A stretch of DNA of 63,071 bases from Streptomyces albidus (ex Kaewkla and Franco 2022) (GCF_013870515.1 NZ_JACBXA010000007.1:1-63071), one strand, 5' to 3'. Positions 34,354-43,754 are shown, counted from the stretch's first letter. Notes: generated from the sequence alone by a model not told the origin. Translations and numbers: made by a program.

Positions 34354-34675
34354 CTCCCTTGATGAAAAGGGTGGTTGGGAGTGTCAGTGTGCTACCTGAC
34401 CGGGATCGACGACCGGTGTCAGGGGCCCCGGGGCCACGCAGGCGGGAGCATGTTCACTCGTCGCGGTGAACGACCCGGCGCCGGAACGACTCCTGGCGGG
34501 GGGCACTACAGGTCCCTTCAACGGGCGGCGGCCCGGGGGCAGTTGAGGGGAGGCCGTGGCCGATGGCGCCCCGGTCGGAGGGGCGCGCCCCTCTACCCTT
34601 GCGTCCAGCCGCTCTGCGCATCGGCCCGGACGGCGCTGTGCCGCGCGAGCCTCACCACGTCGTCGGGCGTCCCGC
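34354..34675. other. Intergenic with a perfect 16-bp palindrome
   Basis: 322 bp without a gene. A perfect palindrome (GAGGGGCGCGCCCCTC, 34578-34593) could act as a terminator for the nucleotidyltransferase gene that ends at 34676. Nothing else marked is seen. Confidence 0.45.
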
Positions 34676-35476
34676 TCAGGTCTCCGTCTCCCGGGCGGTC
34701 TCCTCGACGCGTTCTCGTACCCGGGCGAGGAAGGCCTGAACTTCACCGCTGGGCAGGGGAATCGGGGAGGAGCGGGGGCGCTCGAAGCTGCGCACCGCGG
34801 CCTCGATGAGCGGTCGGAAGTCCTTCTCCGCCCCGGCGACTTCCTCGGCCGCATGGCGCTTGGCCATCCAGCGCCCCGTACGGCAATACGCCACGGAGCG
34901 GCAGCCGTTGAGCACCCGGTTGTCCGCCAGGTGGCCCTCGCCGTCGCTGTGCTCACGGATGGAAGCGCTGATCGCGGCGAGCAGTTCAGGGCGCTCCGGT
35001 GTGGCGATCACGTCACGCGCGGGACGGCCGAACAGCGTGAACCCGGCCTGGTGGGCGACGGAACGGTCGATGACGTACCAGAACCCCGGGGACTCCGCCG
35101 GGTCGAAGCTTGCCTTGTTCGCGAGCATCGGGCCGGTGTTGAGATCCAGCAGATACCCGGCCTCGCCGGAGGGGCGGCCCGCGAAGCCCTCTTCGTAGAC
35201 GACGAGTTCCAAGCCGGGTGCCGGGCAGTGCAGATGTGGGTGGCTGAGGGCACCGGCCAGGTCGTGAAGGGCCGCACCGGGCGATGAGGAGTCCACGACG
35301 ACCGTCACATCGACATCGCTGCGCCCCTGCCGGTAGTCGTCCAGGGCGAGAGAACCGACCGCGACGACACTCACCAGATGAGCCCCGCACACCGATTCCG
35401 CCCGGGCAACGAGTTCTTCGAGGTAGGAACGCAGTGCGGCGGGGAGGGCCTGCCGCCCGTCAGGGGTGGGGATCAC
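34676..35476 (-). CDS. Aminoglycoside-adenylyltransferase-like nucleotidyltransferase
   Basis: 266 aa from GTG 35476; a longer start at 35551 adds 25 residues of doubtful quality. The nucleotidyltransferase motif is VVAVGSLALDDYRQGRSDVDVTVVVD, with the GS...DxD metal site. A C-terminal helical half follows (RVLNGCRSVAYCRTGRWMAKRHAAEE), as in AadA/ANT(9)-type enzymes, where the Ala/Lys-rich helix region serves drug binding. It could modify spectinomycin or streptomycin, but Streptomyces genomes hold many such genes of unknown target. The C-terminus (VRERVEETARETET) is charged. Confidence 0.75.
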   Translation of the reverse strand: MIPTPDGRQALPAALRSYLEELVARAESVCGAHLVSVVAVGSLALDDYRQGRSDVDVTVVVDSSSPGAALHDLAGALSHPHLHCPAPGLELVVYEEGFAGRPSGEAGYLLDLNTGPMLANKASFDPAESPGFWYVIDRSVAHQAGFTLFGRPARDVIATPERPELLAAISASIREHSDGEGHLADNRVLNGCRSVAYCRTGRWMAKRHAAEEVAGAEKDFRPLIEAAVRSFERPRSSPIPLPSGEVQAFLARVRERVEETARETET

Positions 35477-35730
35477 GCGCCCAGTATCCACGCTGTGATC
35501 AGGACCGGGAACGAGGGTGGTGCCTGCCCGCGCACGCCACGGCTTCCGCACCCACCGAGCTCCCCGCCGCCAGGCCCAACGGAGGTGATCTCACCGCAGG
35601 TTGTGAGAGCGGCCAGCAAGCCCGCCGCCCGTCTCGGAGCGGCGGCCGGCGATGCTGCCAGCGTCCTACGTCGCGCCCCGACCGGCCTCGGCGCCAGTGC
35701 CATGTCGCAGAGGACGCAGAGGACGTGGCG

Positions 35731-35758
35731 AGCCCCGGAGGCCCTTCAGCCCGGGGCT
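35731..35758 (-). terminator. Short hairpin after the glutamate-synthase-like gene
   Basis: AGCCCCGG (35731-35738) pairs with CCGGGGCT (35751-35758), 12-nt loop, directly after the stop of the minus-strand gene. The rest of 35477-35730 shows no gene. Confidence 0.5.
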
Positions 35759-37342
35759 TCAGGGGGCGAAGCGGTCAGGGTCTGCCGACTTCCAGTCGGC
35801 TGCCCAGTCCGCCGGAGGGCTCTCCAGCAGCTCTCCCGATGCGAGCCGTTCGAAGAGCTCGTCGCTGGAGCGGATGGTGGCGGGGTCGATCCGGTGTCGC
35901 AACATGTGCGGACGCAGCTCATGCGGACCGTCGACTCCCATGGCGGCCATGATCTTCATGGCGCTCTCCACGGTGGCGCGCTGGAAGCGGTGGACCCGAG
36001 GCGCCTTGTCGCCGACGTCGAGGGCCCTCGCACGGCGCGGGTCGTGGGTGGTGACGCCGGTGGGGCAGGTGTTGGTGTGGCAGCGCTGTGCCTGGATGCA
36101 TCCCACGGCGAACATCATGGCCCGGGCGGAGTTGGTGTAGTCGGCCCCCTGGATCAGACGCTTGACCATGTCGGAGCCGGTGGCGATCTTGCCGCTCGCG
36201 CCGAGGCGTATCCGCCCCCGCAGACCGGTGCCGGCCAGCGCGTTGTGCAACGTCAGCAGGCCCTCGCTCAGTGGCTGACCGAGGTGGTCCGCGAATTCGA
36301 GCGGCGCGGCGCCTGTGCCTCCCTCGGACCCGTCGACGACGACGAAGTCCGGCGTGACGTCCTCGTCCAGCATGGCCTTGCACAAGGCCAGCACCTCGCG
36401 CCGGGAGCCGACGCACAGTTTGAGTCCGGTCGGCTTGCCGCCGGCCAGCTCCCGCATGCGCGCGATGAAACGCACCAGCTCACGCGGTGTGGAAAAGACC
36501 TTGTGGTAGGGCGGAGAGACGACGGTCTCGCCCTTGGGCGAGCCTCGCACACGAGCGATCTCGGCGTTGACCTTCTCGCCCGGCAGCACCCCTCCGATCC
36601 CGGGCTTGGCACCCTGGGACAGCTTCAAGGAGACGCACTTGACCTGATCGAGCGCGGCTTTCTCCGCGAACTGGGCAGGGTCGAAGCCGCCGTCCTCGGT
36701 GCGGCAGCCGAAGTAGCCGGTGCCGATCTCCCACACCAGGTCGCCGCCGTGCCGCAAGTGGTACTCGGACAGCCCGCCCTCCCCCGTGTCGTGCGCGAAG
36801 CCGCCCAGCGCGGCACCGCGATTGAGGGCCAGGACCGCGTTGGCCGAGAGCGAGCCGAAGCTCATCGCCGAGACGTTCAGCAGCGCCATGTCATAGGGCT
36901 TCGTGCAGCCGGGACCGCCGATCCGCACCGTGGGCACCGCCTCCGGCACAGGCCGGGGCGCGATCGAGGGCACCAGGAAGTCATGGCCGTCGGCATACAC
37001 GTCCCGTTCCGTACCGAACGCTTCCTCCGCGGCGGTGCCCTTGGAACGCTCGTAGACCATGCTGCGCACGTCGCGGTCGAAGGGACGGCCGTCGTAGTTG
37101 CGCTCGATGAAGTACTGCTGCAGTTCCGGGCGGATGCTCTCCAGCAGGAACCGCACATGGCCGAGCACGGGATAGTTGCGGAGCACCGAGTGCTGTCGCT
37201 GGAGGAGGTCGTGCACGCCCGTTGTGGCGAGCGCCAGCAGGACCACGGCCGGAATCCACCACCATGACGAGACGAGCACGGCGAACCCGGTCACCGCGAG
37301 GGAAATGGCCGCGAGAACCGTCACCCAGGCAAGTCTGATCAC
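35759..37342 (-). CDS. Membrane-anchored FMN-binding glutamate synthase family protein
   Basis: 527 aa from GTG 37342; a TTG at 37387 would add 15 residues and contains the only TTA codon I noticed. Two N-terminal hydrophobic helices (VTVLAAISLAVTGFAVLV, then WWWIPAVVLLALATTGV) precede QHSVLRNYPVLGHVRFLLE and NYDGRPFDRDVRSMVYERSKG. The GltB-type FMN barrel has NVSAMSFGSLSANAVLALN, SLKLSQGAKPGIGGVLP, FVVVDGSEGGTGAAPLEF and the iron-sulfur-like CIQAQRCHTNTCPTGV. It lacks the glutaminase domain of true GltB. Members exist in many bacteria as single genes; electron donor and reaction are unsettled. No good ribosome site is visible at either start. Confidence 0.85.
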   Translation of the reverse strand: MIRLAWVTVLAAISLAVTGFAVLVSSWWWIPAVVLLALATTGVHDLLQRQHSVLRNYPVLGHVRFLLESIRPELQQYFIERNYDGRPFDRDVRSMVYERSKGTAAEEAFGTERDVYADGHDFLVPSIAPRPVPEAVPTVRIGGPGCTKPYDMALLNVSAMSFGSLSANAVLALNRGAALGGFAHDTGEGGLSEYHLRHGGDLVWEIGTGYFGCRTEDGGFDPAQFAEKAALDQVKCVSLKLSQGAKPGIGGVLPGEKVNAEIARVRGSPKGETVVSPPYHKVFSTPRELVRFIARMRELAGGKPTGLKLCVGSRREVLALCKAMLDEDVTPDFVVVDGSEGGTGAAPLEFADHLGQPLSEGLLTLHNALAGTGLRGRIRLGASGKIATGSDMVKRLIQGADYTNSARAMMFAVGCIQAQRCHTNTCPTGVTTHDPRRARALDVGDKAPRVHRFQRATVESAMKIMAAMGVDGPHELRPHMLRHRIDPATIRSSDELFERLASGELLESPPADWAADWKSADPDRFAP

Positions 37343-37660
37343 ACTGGAGACTAACCCGGACGAGTGAGTGGCAGAGCCCCATGACAACGGTTCAGACGAT
37401 CGACCGTCCTGGGGGCGTGCTCGTCCCGGTGAGCTCGCCGGACATCACCAGCAGCGCGACCGCCGCAACGCTCCGGCACCAGTCGGGCATCGAGTCCTCG
37501 GAAGTGGTTCCACCTCCTGAGACGCGTATGGATACTCATGGTCAACCAGGGGCATCGAGATCCGGCAGACCACGGGGTTGAGACACCAGAGCCGGGCCTG
37601 GTCCGACGGCCGGCCCAGGCAGGAGCTTCCCTCGAGCGCCCGCGAAGGACGACGAAAGGC

Positions 37661-38512
37661 ATGGCTGTGACAGTGCACGATCCACAGCAGCAGCTCGACG
37701 GCACCGACCGCCGGGAGCCCGCGGCTGCGGTGCGAGTGCGGGGGCTGCGGAAGCAGTTCGGCGATCACGTGGCGGTCGGGGGCATCGATCTGGACATCCC
37801 GGCGGGGAAGTTCGTCGGGCTGGTCGGCCCGAACGGCGCCGGCAAGACCACCACCCTCTCCATGATCACCGGCCTGCTGCGCCCGGACTCCGGCACCGTC
37901 GAGGTGGCCGGGCGAGACGTGTGGCGCGACCCGGTCGACGTCAAGTCCCGCATCGGGGTGCTTCCGGAGGGGCTGCGCCTGTTCGAGAGGCTGTCGGGGC
38001 GTGAGTTCCTCAGCTACCTCGGCGCGCTGCGCGGCTTCCCCCGCGACGAGGTGGAGCGGCGAACCACGCAACTGCTCGACACCCTCGACCTGGTCGGCGC
38101 CCAGCACAAGCTCGTCGTCGACTACTCGACCGGCATGCGCAAGAAGATCGGTCTCGCCGCGGCGCTGCTGCACAACCCCGAAGTGCTCTTCCTCGACGAG
38201 CCGTTCGAGGGCGTCGACCCGGTCTCCGCCGAGACCATTCGCAGCGTGCTCGAGCGCTACACCACCTCCGGCGCCACAGTCGTCTTCTCCAGCCACGTGA
38301 TGGAGCTGGTGGAGTCGCTGTGCGAGTGGGTGGCCGTCCTGGCCGGCGGCAGCATCCGCGCCCACGGGCCGCTCGCGGACGTCGTGGGTTCTGCGGAGTC
38401 CCTCCACGAGGCGTTCCTGCAACTCGTCGGTGCGCGCGAGCGCGCCGCCGCGGGGGACGGTCTCGACTGGCTCGGCGGTGGCAGCAAGGTCCCGGGCGGC
38501 GGCGCCCTGTGA
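37661..38512 (+). CDS. ABC transporter ATP-binding protein
   Basis: 283 aa from ATG 37661; the longer frame has no coding support. Walker A VGPNGAGKTTTLSMI, ABC signature DYSTGMRKKIGLAAAL, Walker B EVLFLDEPFEGVDP, then the His-loop VVFSSHVMELVE. The fold is of the DrrA/CcmA/Nat-type exporters with a short acidic C-terminus. It overlaps the permease gene by 4 bp (GTGA), so they form one two-gene exporter. The 273-bp region before it carries its promoter and no gene. Substrate unknown. Confidence 0.9.
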   Translation: MAVTVHDPQQQLDGTDRREPAAAVRVRGLRKQFGDHVAVGGIDLDIPAGKFVGLVGPNGAGKTTTLSMITGLLRPDSGTVEVAGRDVWRDPVDVKSRIGVLPEGLRLFERLSGREFLSYLGALRGFPRDEVERRTTQLLDTLDLVGAQHKLVVDYSTGMRKKIGLAAALLHNPEVLFLDEPFEGVDPVSAETIRSVLERYTTSGATVVFSSHVMELVESLCEWVAVLAGGSIRAHGPLADVVGSAESLHEAFLQLVGARERAAAGDGLDWLGGGSKVPGGGAL

Positions 38513-40116
38513 GTGAACCGCAGTCCGTCACCTGGACGTTCGTACGAATCAAGCTGTCCCTCCTGCGCAACGGTCTGCGCCAGTCATCCGGCCGCACCGC
38601 CGCGTTCGTCATCTCCATAGTGCTCGTGCTGCTGCTCGGCGCGAGCCAGCTCCTGGGGCTCATCCTGCTGCGCGGCAACGAGCACGTCGCCGCGGCCGTC
38701 ATCCCGCTCGCCGCAGTGACGGCGCTGGGCTGGGCCGTGATGCCGCTGTTCTTCCCCGGTGGAGACGAGACCCTCGACCCGACCCGGCTGGTCATGCTCT
38801 CCCTGAGGGCCCGGCAGCTCATGCCGGCGCTGCTGACCGCGTCCCTCGTCGGCATCGGCCCGCTGTTCACCGTGCTGCTCGCGCTGGGCGCGGTCCTCGC
38901 ACTCGCGCAGGGCGTCGCGGGGGCGGTGACCGCGGTGATCGCCATGCCGCTGATGATCCTCGTGTGCGTTGCCCTGGCGCGTGCGGTGGCCGCCGTCAAC
39001 GTCCGCCTGCTCTCCAGCCGCCGGGGCCGTGACCTGGCCCTGCTGAGCGGCTTGATCATCGCCGTCGGAATTCAGCTGCTCAACCTGGGTGTTCAGCGAC
39101 TTGGCGCACCGGGCGGACTCTCGACGCTCGAGCCCGTGGCGGACGTGCTGGCCTGGCTTCCGCCCGCCTCCGCCGTGGCCGCGGTGCAGGCCGCGGGAGA
39201 CGGTGCGTACGGCACGGCGCTCGTCCAGATCGTCCTGTCCGCTGCCGCGCTCCTCGCGCTGCTGTGGTGGTGGCATCGCAGCCTCAACCGGCTGATGACC
39301 TCGCCGGACGCCTCGACGGTCCAGGCGGCCACGGCGCCGGAGAAGACCCGCGGATCCGGCTCCGGCAAGGGGCTTGCCGGGCTCCTGCCGCAGGACCGTA
39401 CGGGCGCCGTGATGCTCCGTACCCTGCGCTATGCCTGGCGGGACCCGAAGACGAAAGTGGGCTGGGCGTCCTCGCTCGGCGTCGGCGCGCTGCTGCCCGC
39501 CGTCTTCGCTGCTCAGGGCAACGGCAGCGTCTACAACGCCTGTTGGGCGGCGGGACTGCTCGGCATCCAGATGTACAACCAGTTCGGGCAGGACCACTCG
39601 GCCTTCTGGATCGTGGCCTCGACGATCTCCTCCCCACGTGAGGCGTACGTCGAGATGCGCGGCCGGATACTGGCCATCGCGCTCATCGCGACGCCCTACG
39701 TCACGGCTGTGGCGGTGGCCTACACGTTGATCCTGGGGGAGTGGCGGGTACTTCCCGAACTGCTGGGGCTGACCCTTGGAGTGCTCGGCGTCCTGATGGC
39801 CACCGGCGTCTTCTCGTCGTACCGCTTCCCGTATTCCATCCCGCAGGACAACGGCTACAAGAACGTCGTCCCCGGTCAGGGCTCCCTCGCCTACCTCAGC
39901 ATCTTCGGCGGCATGGCCCTCGGCGTCCTGCTCTGCGCCCCGTTGATCGCCTTGACGATCTGGCTGCACCTCTCAGGAGGGCACGAGTGGTTCTGGCTTC
40001 TGCTGCCGCTCGGCATCCTCTACGGCGCCGCCGCGCCCGCCCTCGCTCTGCGGGTGGCGGCTCCGCGGGTGTCAGCGCGTCTACCGGAGATCCTCGCGGC
40101 GGTCAGCAGGGGCTGA
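38509..40116 (+). CDS. ABC transporter permease, large multi-helix type
   Basis: 535 aa from GTG 38509. About twelve hydrophobic segments: TAAFVISIVLVLLLGASQLLG, LLTASLVGIGPLFTVLLALG, LALLSGLIIAVGIQLLNLG, LVQIVLSAAALLALLWWW, GVLGVLMATGVFSSYRFP and others. The middle segment RYAWRDPKTKVGWASSLGVG is typical of transporter permeases that pair with NatA-like ATPases in actinobacteria. Translational coupling to the ATPase gene is strong. A 15-bp hairpin terminator follows the stop. Substrate cannot be inferred. Confidence 0.85.
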   Translation: MSEPQSVTWTFVRIKLSLLRNGLRQSSGRTAAFVISIVLVLLLGASQLLGLILLRGNEHVAAAVIPLAAVTALGWAVMPLFFPGGDETLDPTRLVMLSLRARQLMPALLTASLVGIGPLFTVLLALGAVLALAQGVAGAVTAVIAMPLMILVCVALARAVAAVNVRLLSSRRGRDLALLSGLIIAVGIQLLNLGVQRLGAPGGLSTLEPVADVLAWLPPASAVAAVQAAGDGAYGTALVQIVLSAAALLALLWWWHRSLNRLMTSPDASTVQAATAPEKTRGSGSGKGLAGLLPQDRTGAVMLRTLRYAWRDPKTKVGWASSLGVGALLPAVFAAQGNGSVYNACWAAGLLGIQMYNQFGQDHSAFWIVASTISSPREAYVEMRGRILAIALIATPYVTAVAVAYTLILGEWRVLPELLGLTLGVLGVLMATGVFSSYRFPYSIPQDNGYKNVVPGQGSLAYLSIFGGMALGVLLCAPLIALTIWLHLSGGHEWFWLLLPLGILYGAAAPALALRVAAPRVSARLPEILAAVSRG

Positions 40117-40132
40117 GCCGCAGGGCGGCCAC

Positions 40133-40166
40133 GAGCCGGGTCCTCCCAGCCGGGAGGACCCGGCTC
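40133..40166 (+). terminator. Strong hairpin terminator after the ABC permease
   Basis: Perfect 15-bp stem (40133-40147 with 40152-40166) and a 4-nt AGCC loop, 16 bp after the stop. Confidence 0.9.
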
Positions 40167-40313
40167 TCCGCGTTCGCAGGAGTCCGAAGTGCCCCTGCAG
40201 GGCTACTTTTTGGCCCCTTCCGGGTCGGAGAAGCCTTCGGAGGAACGCCAACTCAGGTGCGCGGAACCACCGCAGTCCACCTCCTCGCTGCGAAAGAGCA
40301 GTCGGGGCTTGGA

Positions 40314-40384
40314 CATGGAGCCGCCCGCAGCGCTCTACCGAACGCCATCAGAGCGCTGCGGGCGGCTCCATGATGGCGTTCGGT
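40314..40384. repeat. Nested, circularly permuted inverted duplication
   Basis: The arm 40314-40336 (23 bp, beginning CATGGAGCC) is repeated in perfect inverted form at 40350-40372. The 13-nt loop between them (ACCGAACGCCATC, 40337-40349) is also repeated in inverted form at 40372-40384, right after the second arm. So a 36-bp block occurs again inverted but with its two pieces in swapped order. Two alternative hairpins are possible. No coding gene covers it. Confidence 0.9.
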
Positions 40385-41340
40385 CAGGCCGCGTTCTCCG
40401 TACTCCAGCTCGACGTCGCGACCGTCGGCGAGGGCGAGGCGGGTCTTTCCAGGCCGACCCGCTCTTCAACCGGCCCTTTTCGTCGGCCTGTTCACTCCAG
40501 TGTTCGTCCCAGACGAACCATCCTCCCGTCAGTGCCACGACGAGGGTGCATACGCCGGCCAGACGGTCGTACAGCCACGGGGCGTGAGGATGGGCCTGGA
40601 GCTCACCGGCGTTGCGATCAAGATCGTCTCTGCCTGGGGGATCCAGGGCGGGGCCAACTCCTCGTCGTCGAGGGGCCCAGCGCGACGACGGCTCCGGGGG
40701 CGGGAGCCGGCAGCAGTCGCACAAGCGAAGGAGGCAACCTCTCGCTGTGCAGTCCCGTGGGCAGGCCGAGGCCGCAGTCCGCCGCCTCGCCCGTGACGTT
40801 GCGTTCCGGTCCCAGGCGTCCTCGTCGTCGTCGACTAAGGCCCACCTCGGCGGCCACACCACACCGTCGGGTCAGCTATGCGTGGGCGGTCAGGACGGTC
40901 TCCCGAACGGCCCTGCCTCTCACGACGAATTTCGACCCGCATCCACGCACGCCGCGACCGGAACCGGGCTCCGGCACCCCGCCTGGTGAGCGCTCCTGAG
41001 GCGCCTGAACGGGATGCGTCCCTCCGGAGGGCGTGGTTCGCTCGAAGGGTCCCTGGACGGCCGAACGGGACGGCTGAGAAACGGGAGCGCGGCGGTCGAC
41101 CGGGTGCCGCGAAGAGTGTGTCCGTCTCGGGGAATCAGGGTGTGCCCGACGCCCGAAGCACGCCCTTACCTTCCGAGGGGGTCGGCGCGTCGCTCGTCCG
41201 GGCTGCCGTGCCGGGGCTGATTTCCCGTCAGCGGCTCTGCGGCTATTCGAGCTCGACCGCTCTGAGCTGCAATTTCTCTCTGCCCGAAGTGGCCGACGGG
41301 GAGCGGAAAACGAGCCCCAGGACCCACCCCAAAAGACTGC
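40385..41340. other. Gene-poor stretch with one possible coding fragment
   Basis: No complete gene is convincing on either strand. On the minus strand near 40475-40625 one frame reads HPHAPWLYDRLAGVC, then TLVVALTGGWFVWDEHWSE, a plausible short hydrophobic protein piece, but it has no good start and its flanks are Arg-rich noise. The rest looks like decayed or non-coding DNA. Confidence 0.4.
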
Positions 41341-41652
41341 TTGACAAGGGGTGAAGCGCGACCTCACAGTAGGCCCTACGCACAACGCAACCGGATGCGT
41401 TCTCTGCGTATTTCTGAAGTATCTCTTTGCGCCCCTGATCAGGGCCCACCGCAAGTGTGCCCTAAGGGCGTAATTCCTCCTGCCTCAATAATCGTTCGGT
41501 GTTCGCGATCGCGCGCAGCCGGTCGAGTCAGCGGAAGAACTCTGTGCAATTACAGGGAGGTGGCGTTGGCTGCTGGTCCTTCAGACCAGGTCGGTGCAAG
41601 TCCCGCACGAATGAGTAAGTGCCTATCAGTGACTGGAAAGGGTGAGTGCCAA
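41341..41652 (+). promoter_or_regulatory. Structured leader upstream of the dehydrogenase gene
   Basis: About 310 bp of DNA with lower GC than its neighbours. Near the gene it contains three small hairpins in a row: CTGGTC/GACCAG (41573-41589), GTGC/GCAC (41594-41608) and CAGT/ACTG (41627-41635). An in-frame ATG at 41611 and the GTG at 41653 compete as starts. I could not match it to a known riboswitch class. Confidence 0.35.
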
Positions 41653-43107
41653 GTGACACAAACAGCTGTCGAGACGCCGTTGCAGGTGCTTGAGCATGAG
41701 CCCTATCTGCAGGTCACGTGGCGCGACACTCAAACCCCCGCTCGTGGATTCGTCGTGATCGACCAGCTGGTCACGGGCATCGCCACGGGGGGTCTGCGCA
41801 TGCGGCCGGGTTGCACGGTCAATGAGGTGGGCGAACTCGCCCGCGAGATGACCCTGAAAATGGGTGCCTTCGGCATTCACGTCGGCGGCGCCAAGGGCGG
41901 CATCGACTTCGACTCCGCGGACCCCCGAGCCGAAGAGGTACGGGAGCGGTTCCTGCAGGCGGTCCGGCCGCTGCTCGAACGCTTCTGGGTGACCGCGGGC
42001 GACCTCGGGACACAGCAGGAGCAGCTCGACCGGGCCTTTTCACGGGTCGGCATCGACGAGACCTCCCTCCACGCAGCCGTCGTCCGTGCCCCCGACGGGG
42101 CCGAGGTGCGCTCACGCATCCGGCAGGCGTTCAACACGCGCACCGAGGGCCTGAAGCTGTCCGAACTGGTCGGCGGCTACGGCGTGGCGGAGGCAGCCCT
42201 GGCGGCCTTGGAGCACCGGGACATTCCCGCTGAGACGGCCCGTGCGGTCGTGCAGGGATTCGGTGCGATGGGCGGATCCACAGCCCTCTACCTGGCGCGC
42301 GCCGGCGTGAAGATCGTCGGAATCACGGACGCCCAGGGCCTGATCCTCAACGAGACGCGCGGCCTCGACGTGGAGCTTCTGCTGTCCGCGCGTACCACGG
42401 GCGGCGTCATCGACCGCTCCGCGCTGCGCGACGACGACATGGAATGCCCGGGTGACTCCTGGCTGAGCCAGGACGTCGACGTGCTCGTGCCGGCTGCCGT
42501 CTCCTACACGATCACCGCGGACAACTGCGACCAGATCCGGGGCAAGCTCGTGGTGGAGGCGGCGAACGTGCCCACCACCCCCGAGGCGGAGCAGCGTCTC
42601 CTGGAGCGGGGGGTCACGGTGGTCCCCGACTTCATCGCCAACACCGGTGCCGCTGCCGGAGCCTGGTGGGTCATCCTCGGTGAAGTGGTCAGCCCTTCCG
42701 GCGCGTGCAGCCGGCTGTCCGCCCAGATCCGTCCGCTCGTCCAGGACCTCATGAACCGGGCCGACGAAACCGGGACGTCGATGCGGACCGCCGGGGTGCA
42801 GTTCGCAAAGGAGAATTCCCAGCGGCTGATTCGCGAGTACGGCGGCGCGGTGGCATTCCGTGACCTGTTCCCCAGCACGCCGCAGGGCCTGCAATTCACC
42901 GAGGGTGACGAGGGACCGGCTACAGGGCTCTCGCATGCTTCGGACGTCGCCGATATCGCGGAAGCGGTAATCCACTCGCCGAACGCCGCGTTCCCGGGTG
43001 CGGTCGACGTGGTCGACGTCTCCCTGGAGACCGGCCGTGAGCCCAACGGTGCCGCCTGCCCGGCTTACTGGCCCGGCCCGGCGGACCCGGATTCCGCACA
43101 GTCCTGA
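41653..43107 (+). CDS. Glu/Leu/Phe/Val dehydrogenase family protein
   Basis: 484 aa from GTG 41653 (GAAAGG about 11 nt upstream); ATG 41611 is possible. The dimerisation domain has RGFVVIDQLVTGIATGGLRM and MTLKMGAFGIHVGGAKGGID, where the second Lys is the catalytic one, and AGDLGTQQEQLDRAF with the substrate Asp. The NAD domain starts VVQGFGAMGGSTALYLARAG (GxGxxG). It continues DVDVLVPAAVSYTITADN and VVEAANVPTTPEAEQ. Length and motifs fit the hexameric dehydrogenases that deaminate glutamate or branched amino acids. The extra about 40 residues at the C-terminus (GREPNGAACPAYWPGPADP) are unusual. Substrate is undecided; the SVSYT-like region differs from classical GDH. A 13-bp hairpin terminator follows. 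Confidence 0.85.
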   Translation: MTQTAVETPLQVLEHEPYLQVTWRDTQTPARGFVVIDQLVTGIATGGLRMRPGCTVNEVGELAREMTLKMGAFGIHVGGAKGGIDFDSADPRAEEVRERFLQAVRPLLERFWVTAGDLGTQQEQLDRAFSRVGIDETSLHAAVVRAPDGAEVRSRIRQAFNTRTEGLKLSELVGGYGVAEAALAALEHRDIPAETARAVVQGFGAMGGSTALYLARAGVKIVGITDAQGLILNETRGLDVELLLSARTTGGVIDRSALRDDDMECPGDSWLSQDVDVLVPAAVSYTITADNCDQIRGKLVVEAANVPTTPEAEQRLLERGVTVVPDFIANTGAAAGAWWVILGEVVSPSGACSRLSAQIRPLVQDLMNRADETGTSMRTAGVQFAKENSQRLIREYGGAVAFRDLFPSTPQGLQFTEGDEGPATGLSHASDVADIAEAVIHSPNAAFPGAVDVVDVSLETGREPNGAACPAYWPGPADPDSAQS

Positions 43108-43131
43108 CGCACCCAACGCGCGCAATGATGC

Positions 43132-43163
43132 TGCCCTGCACCGGTTCCCGCCGGTGCAGGGCA
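43132..43163 (+). terminator. Hairpin terminator after the dehydrogenase gene
   Basis: TGCCCTGCACCGG (43132-43144) pairs perfectly with CCGGTGCAGGGCA (43151-43163); loop of 6 nt, followed by a T-rich stretch. Confidence 0.9.
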
Positions 43164-43684
43164 CGTCTGTTTCAATTGCGTTTCGGGCGTAGCGTATTTC
43201 GGCGTGCGGTCAACTCAAGGCACTCGCCCGGGAGTTGCCGCGCGAGAGGGTGAGAGGGCGTGCCTCGCGTTAACTCCAGCCCGTTCGCCCGTACTTCGGT
43301 CGGGCATTCCTTTGTGTTTCTGAATGAAGCCCGGGCGGGGGCGAGGCAGTTGGGGCCGACGCCTGGGTCGTCGCAGGCTTCGCCGCGACGGACAGCGATG
43401 ACAGCGCTTGCAGTCTCGCCGCATCGGCGGCCTCCGGGCGCCCCGCCGCACGTGCGTGGTTCGACGGGCCGATCAAGGGCGTGTGTCCGTGCTCGGCCAT
43501 GGCTGTCGAGGCCCCGCAGGGCCGTCGCGCTCGGCTCAAGACCCCCGGTTGCTGACCGTTGAGGGCGACGGGGCCACTCCGGGAGCCCTGGCGCCTGGGC
43601 GACGGCGCGGGCCCATCGAGCAGAGGCGGTCGCATGGGCTCCGGTGCGCGGCCTCGGGGCAGTCCAGGACCACGCACAGGTCTC
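43164..43684. other. Intergenic, no gene seen
   Basis: About 520 bp between the terminator and the TetR operator. Open frames on both strands are Arg/Pro/Ala-rich and unlike proteins. No RNA gene is seen. Confidence 0.5.
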
Positions 43685-43723
43685 CCTAAAAGACAGACCG
43701 ATTTGCCTAAAAGCTTTAGGCAA
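43685..43723. promoter_or_regulatory. Likely TetR operator
   Basis: TTGCCTAAA (43703-43711) and TTTAGGCAA (43715-43723) form a 9-bp perfect inverted repeat with a 3-nt centre. A third half-site copy (CCTAAAAG) stands at 43685-43692, exactly 21 bp (two helical turns) before the CCTAAAAG at 43706-43713. It is 31 bp before the TetR start codon, so autoregulation is likely. Confidence 0.75.
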
Positions 43724-43754
43724 CTGCACAATCGGGTCTGCTGAACGGGGGCGC

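Noticed and set aside
40335..40862. 175-codon minus-strand frame as a gene
   Set aside because: Only about 50 codons in the middle look protein-like; no start site, Arg-rich flanks. Kept as a possible fragment only.
41520..41652. Cobalamin riboswitch or group II intron fragment
   Set aside because: GGTGCAAGTCCCGCACG recalled both, but the flanking conserved elements of either class are missing.
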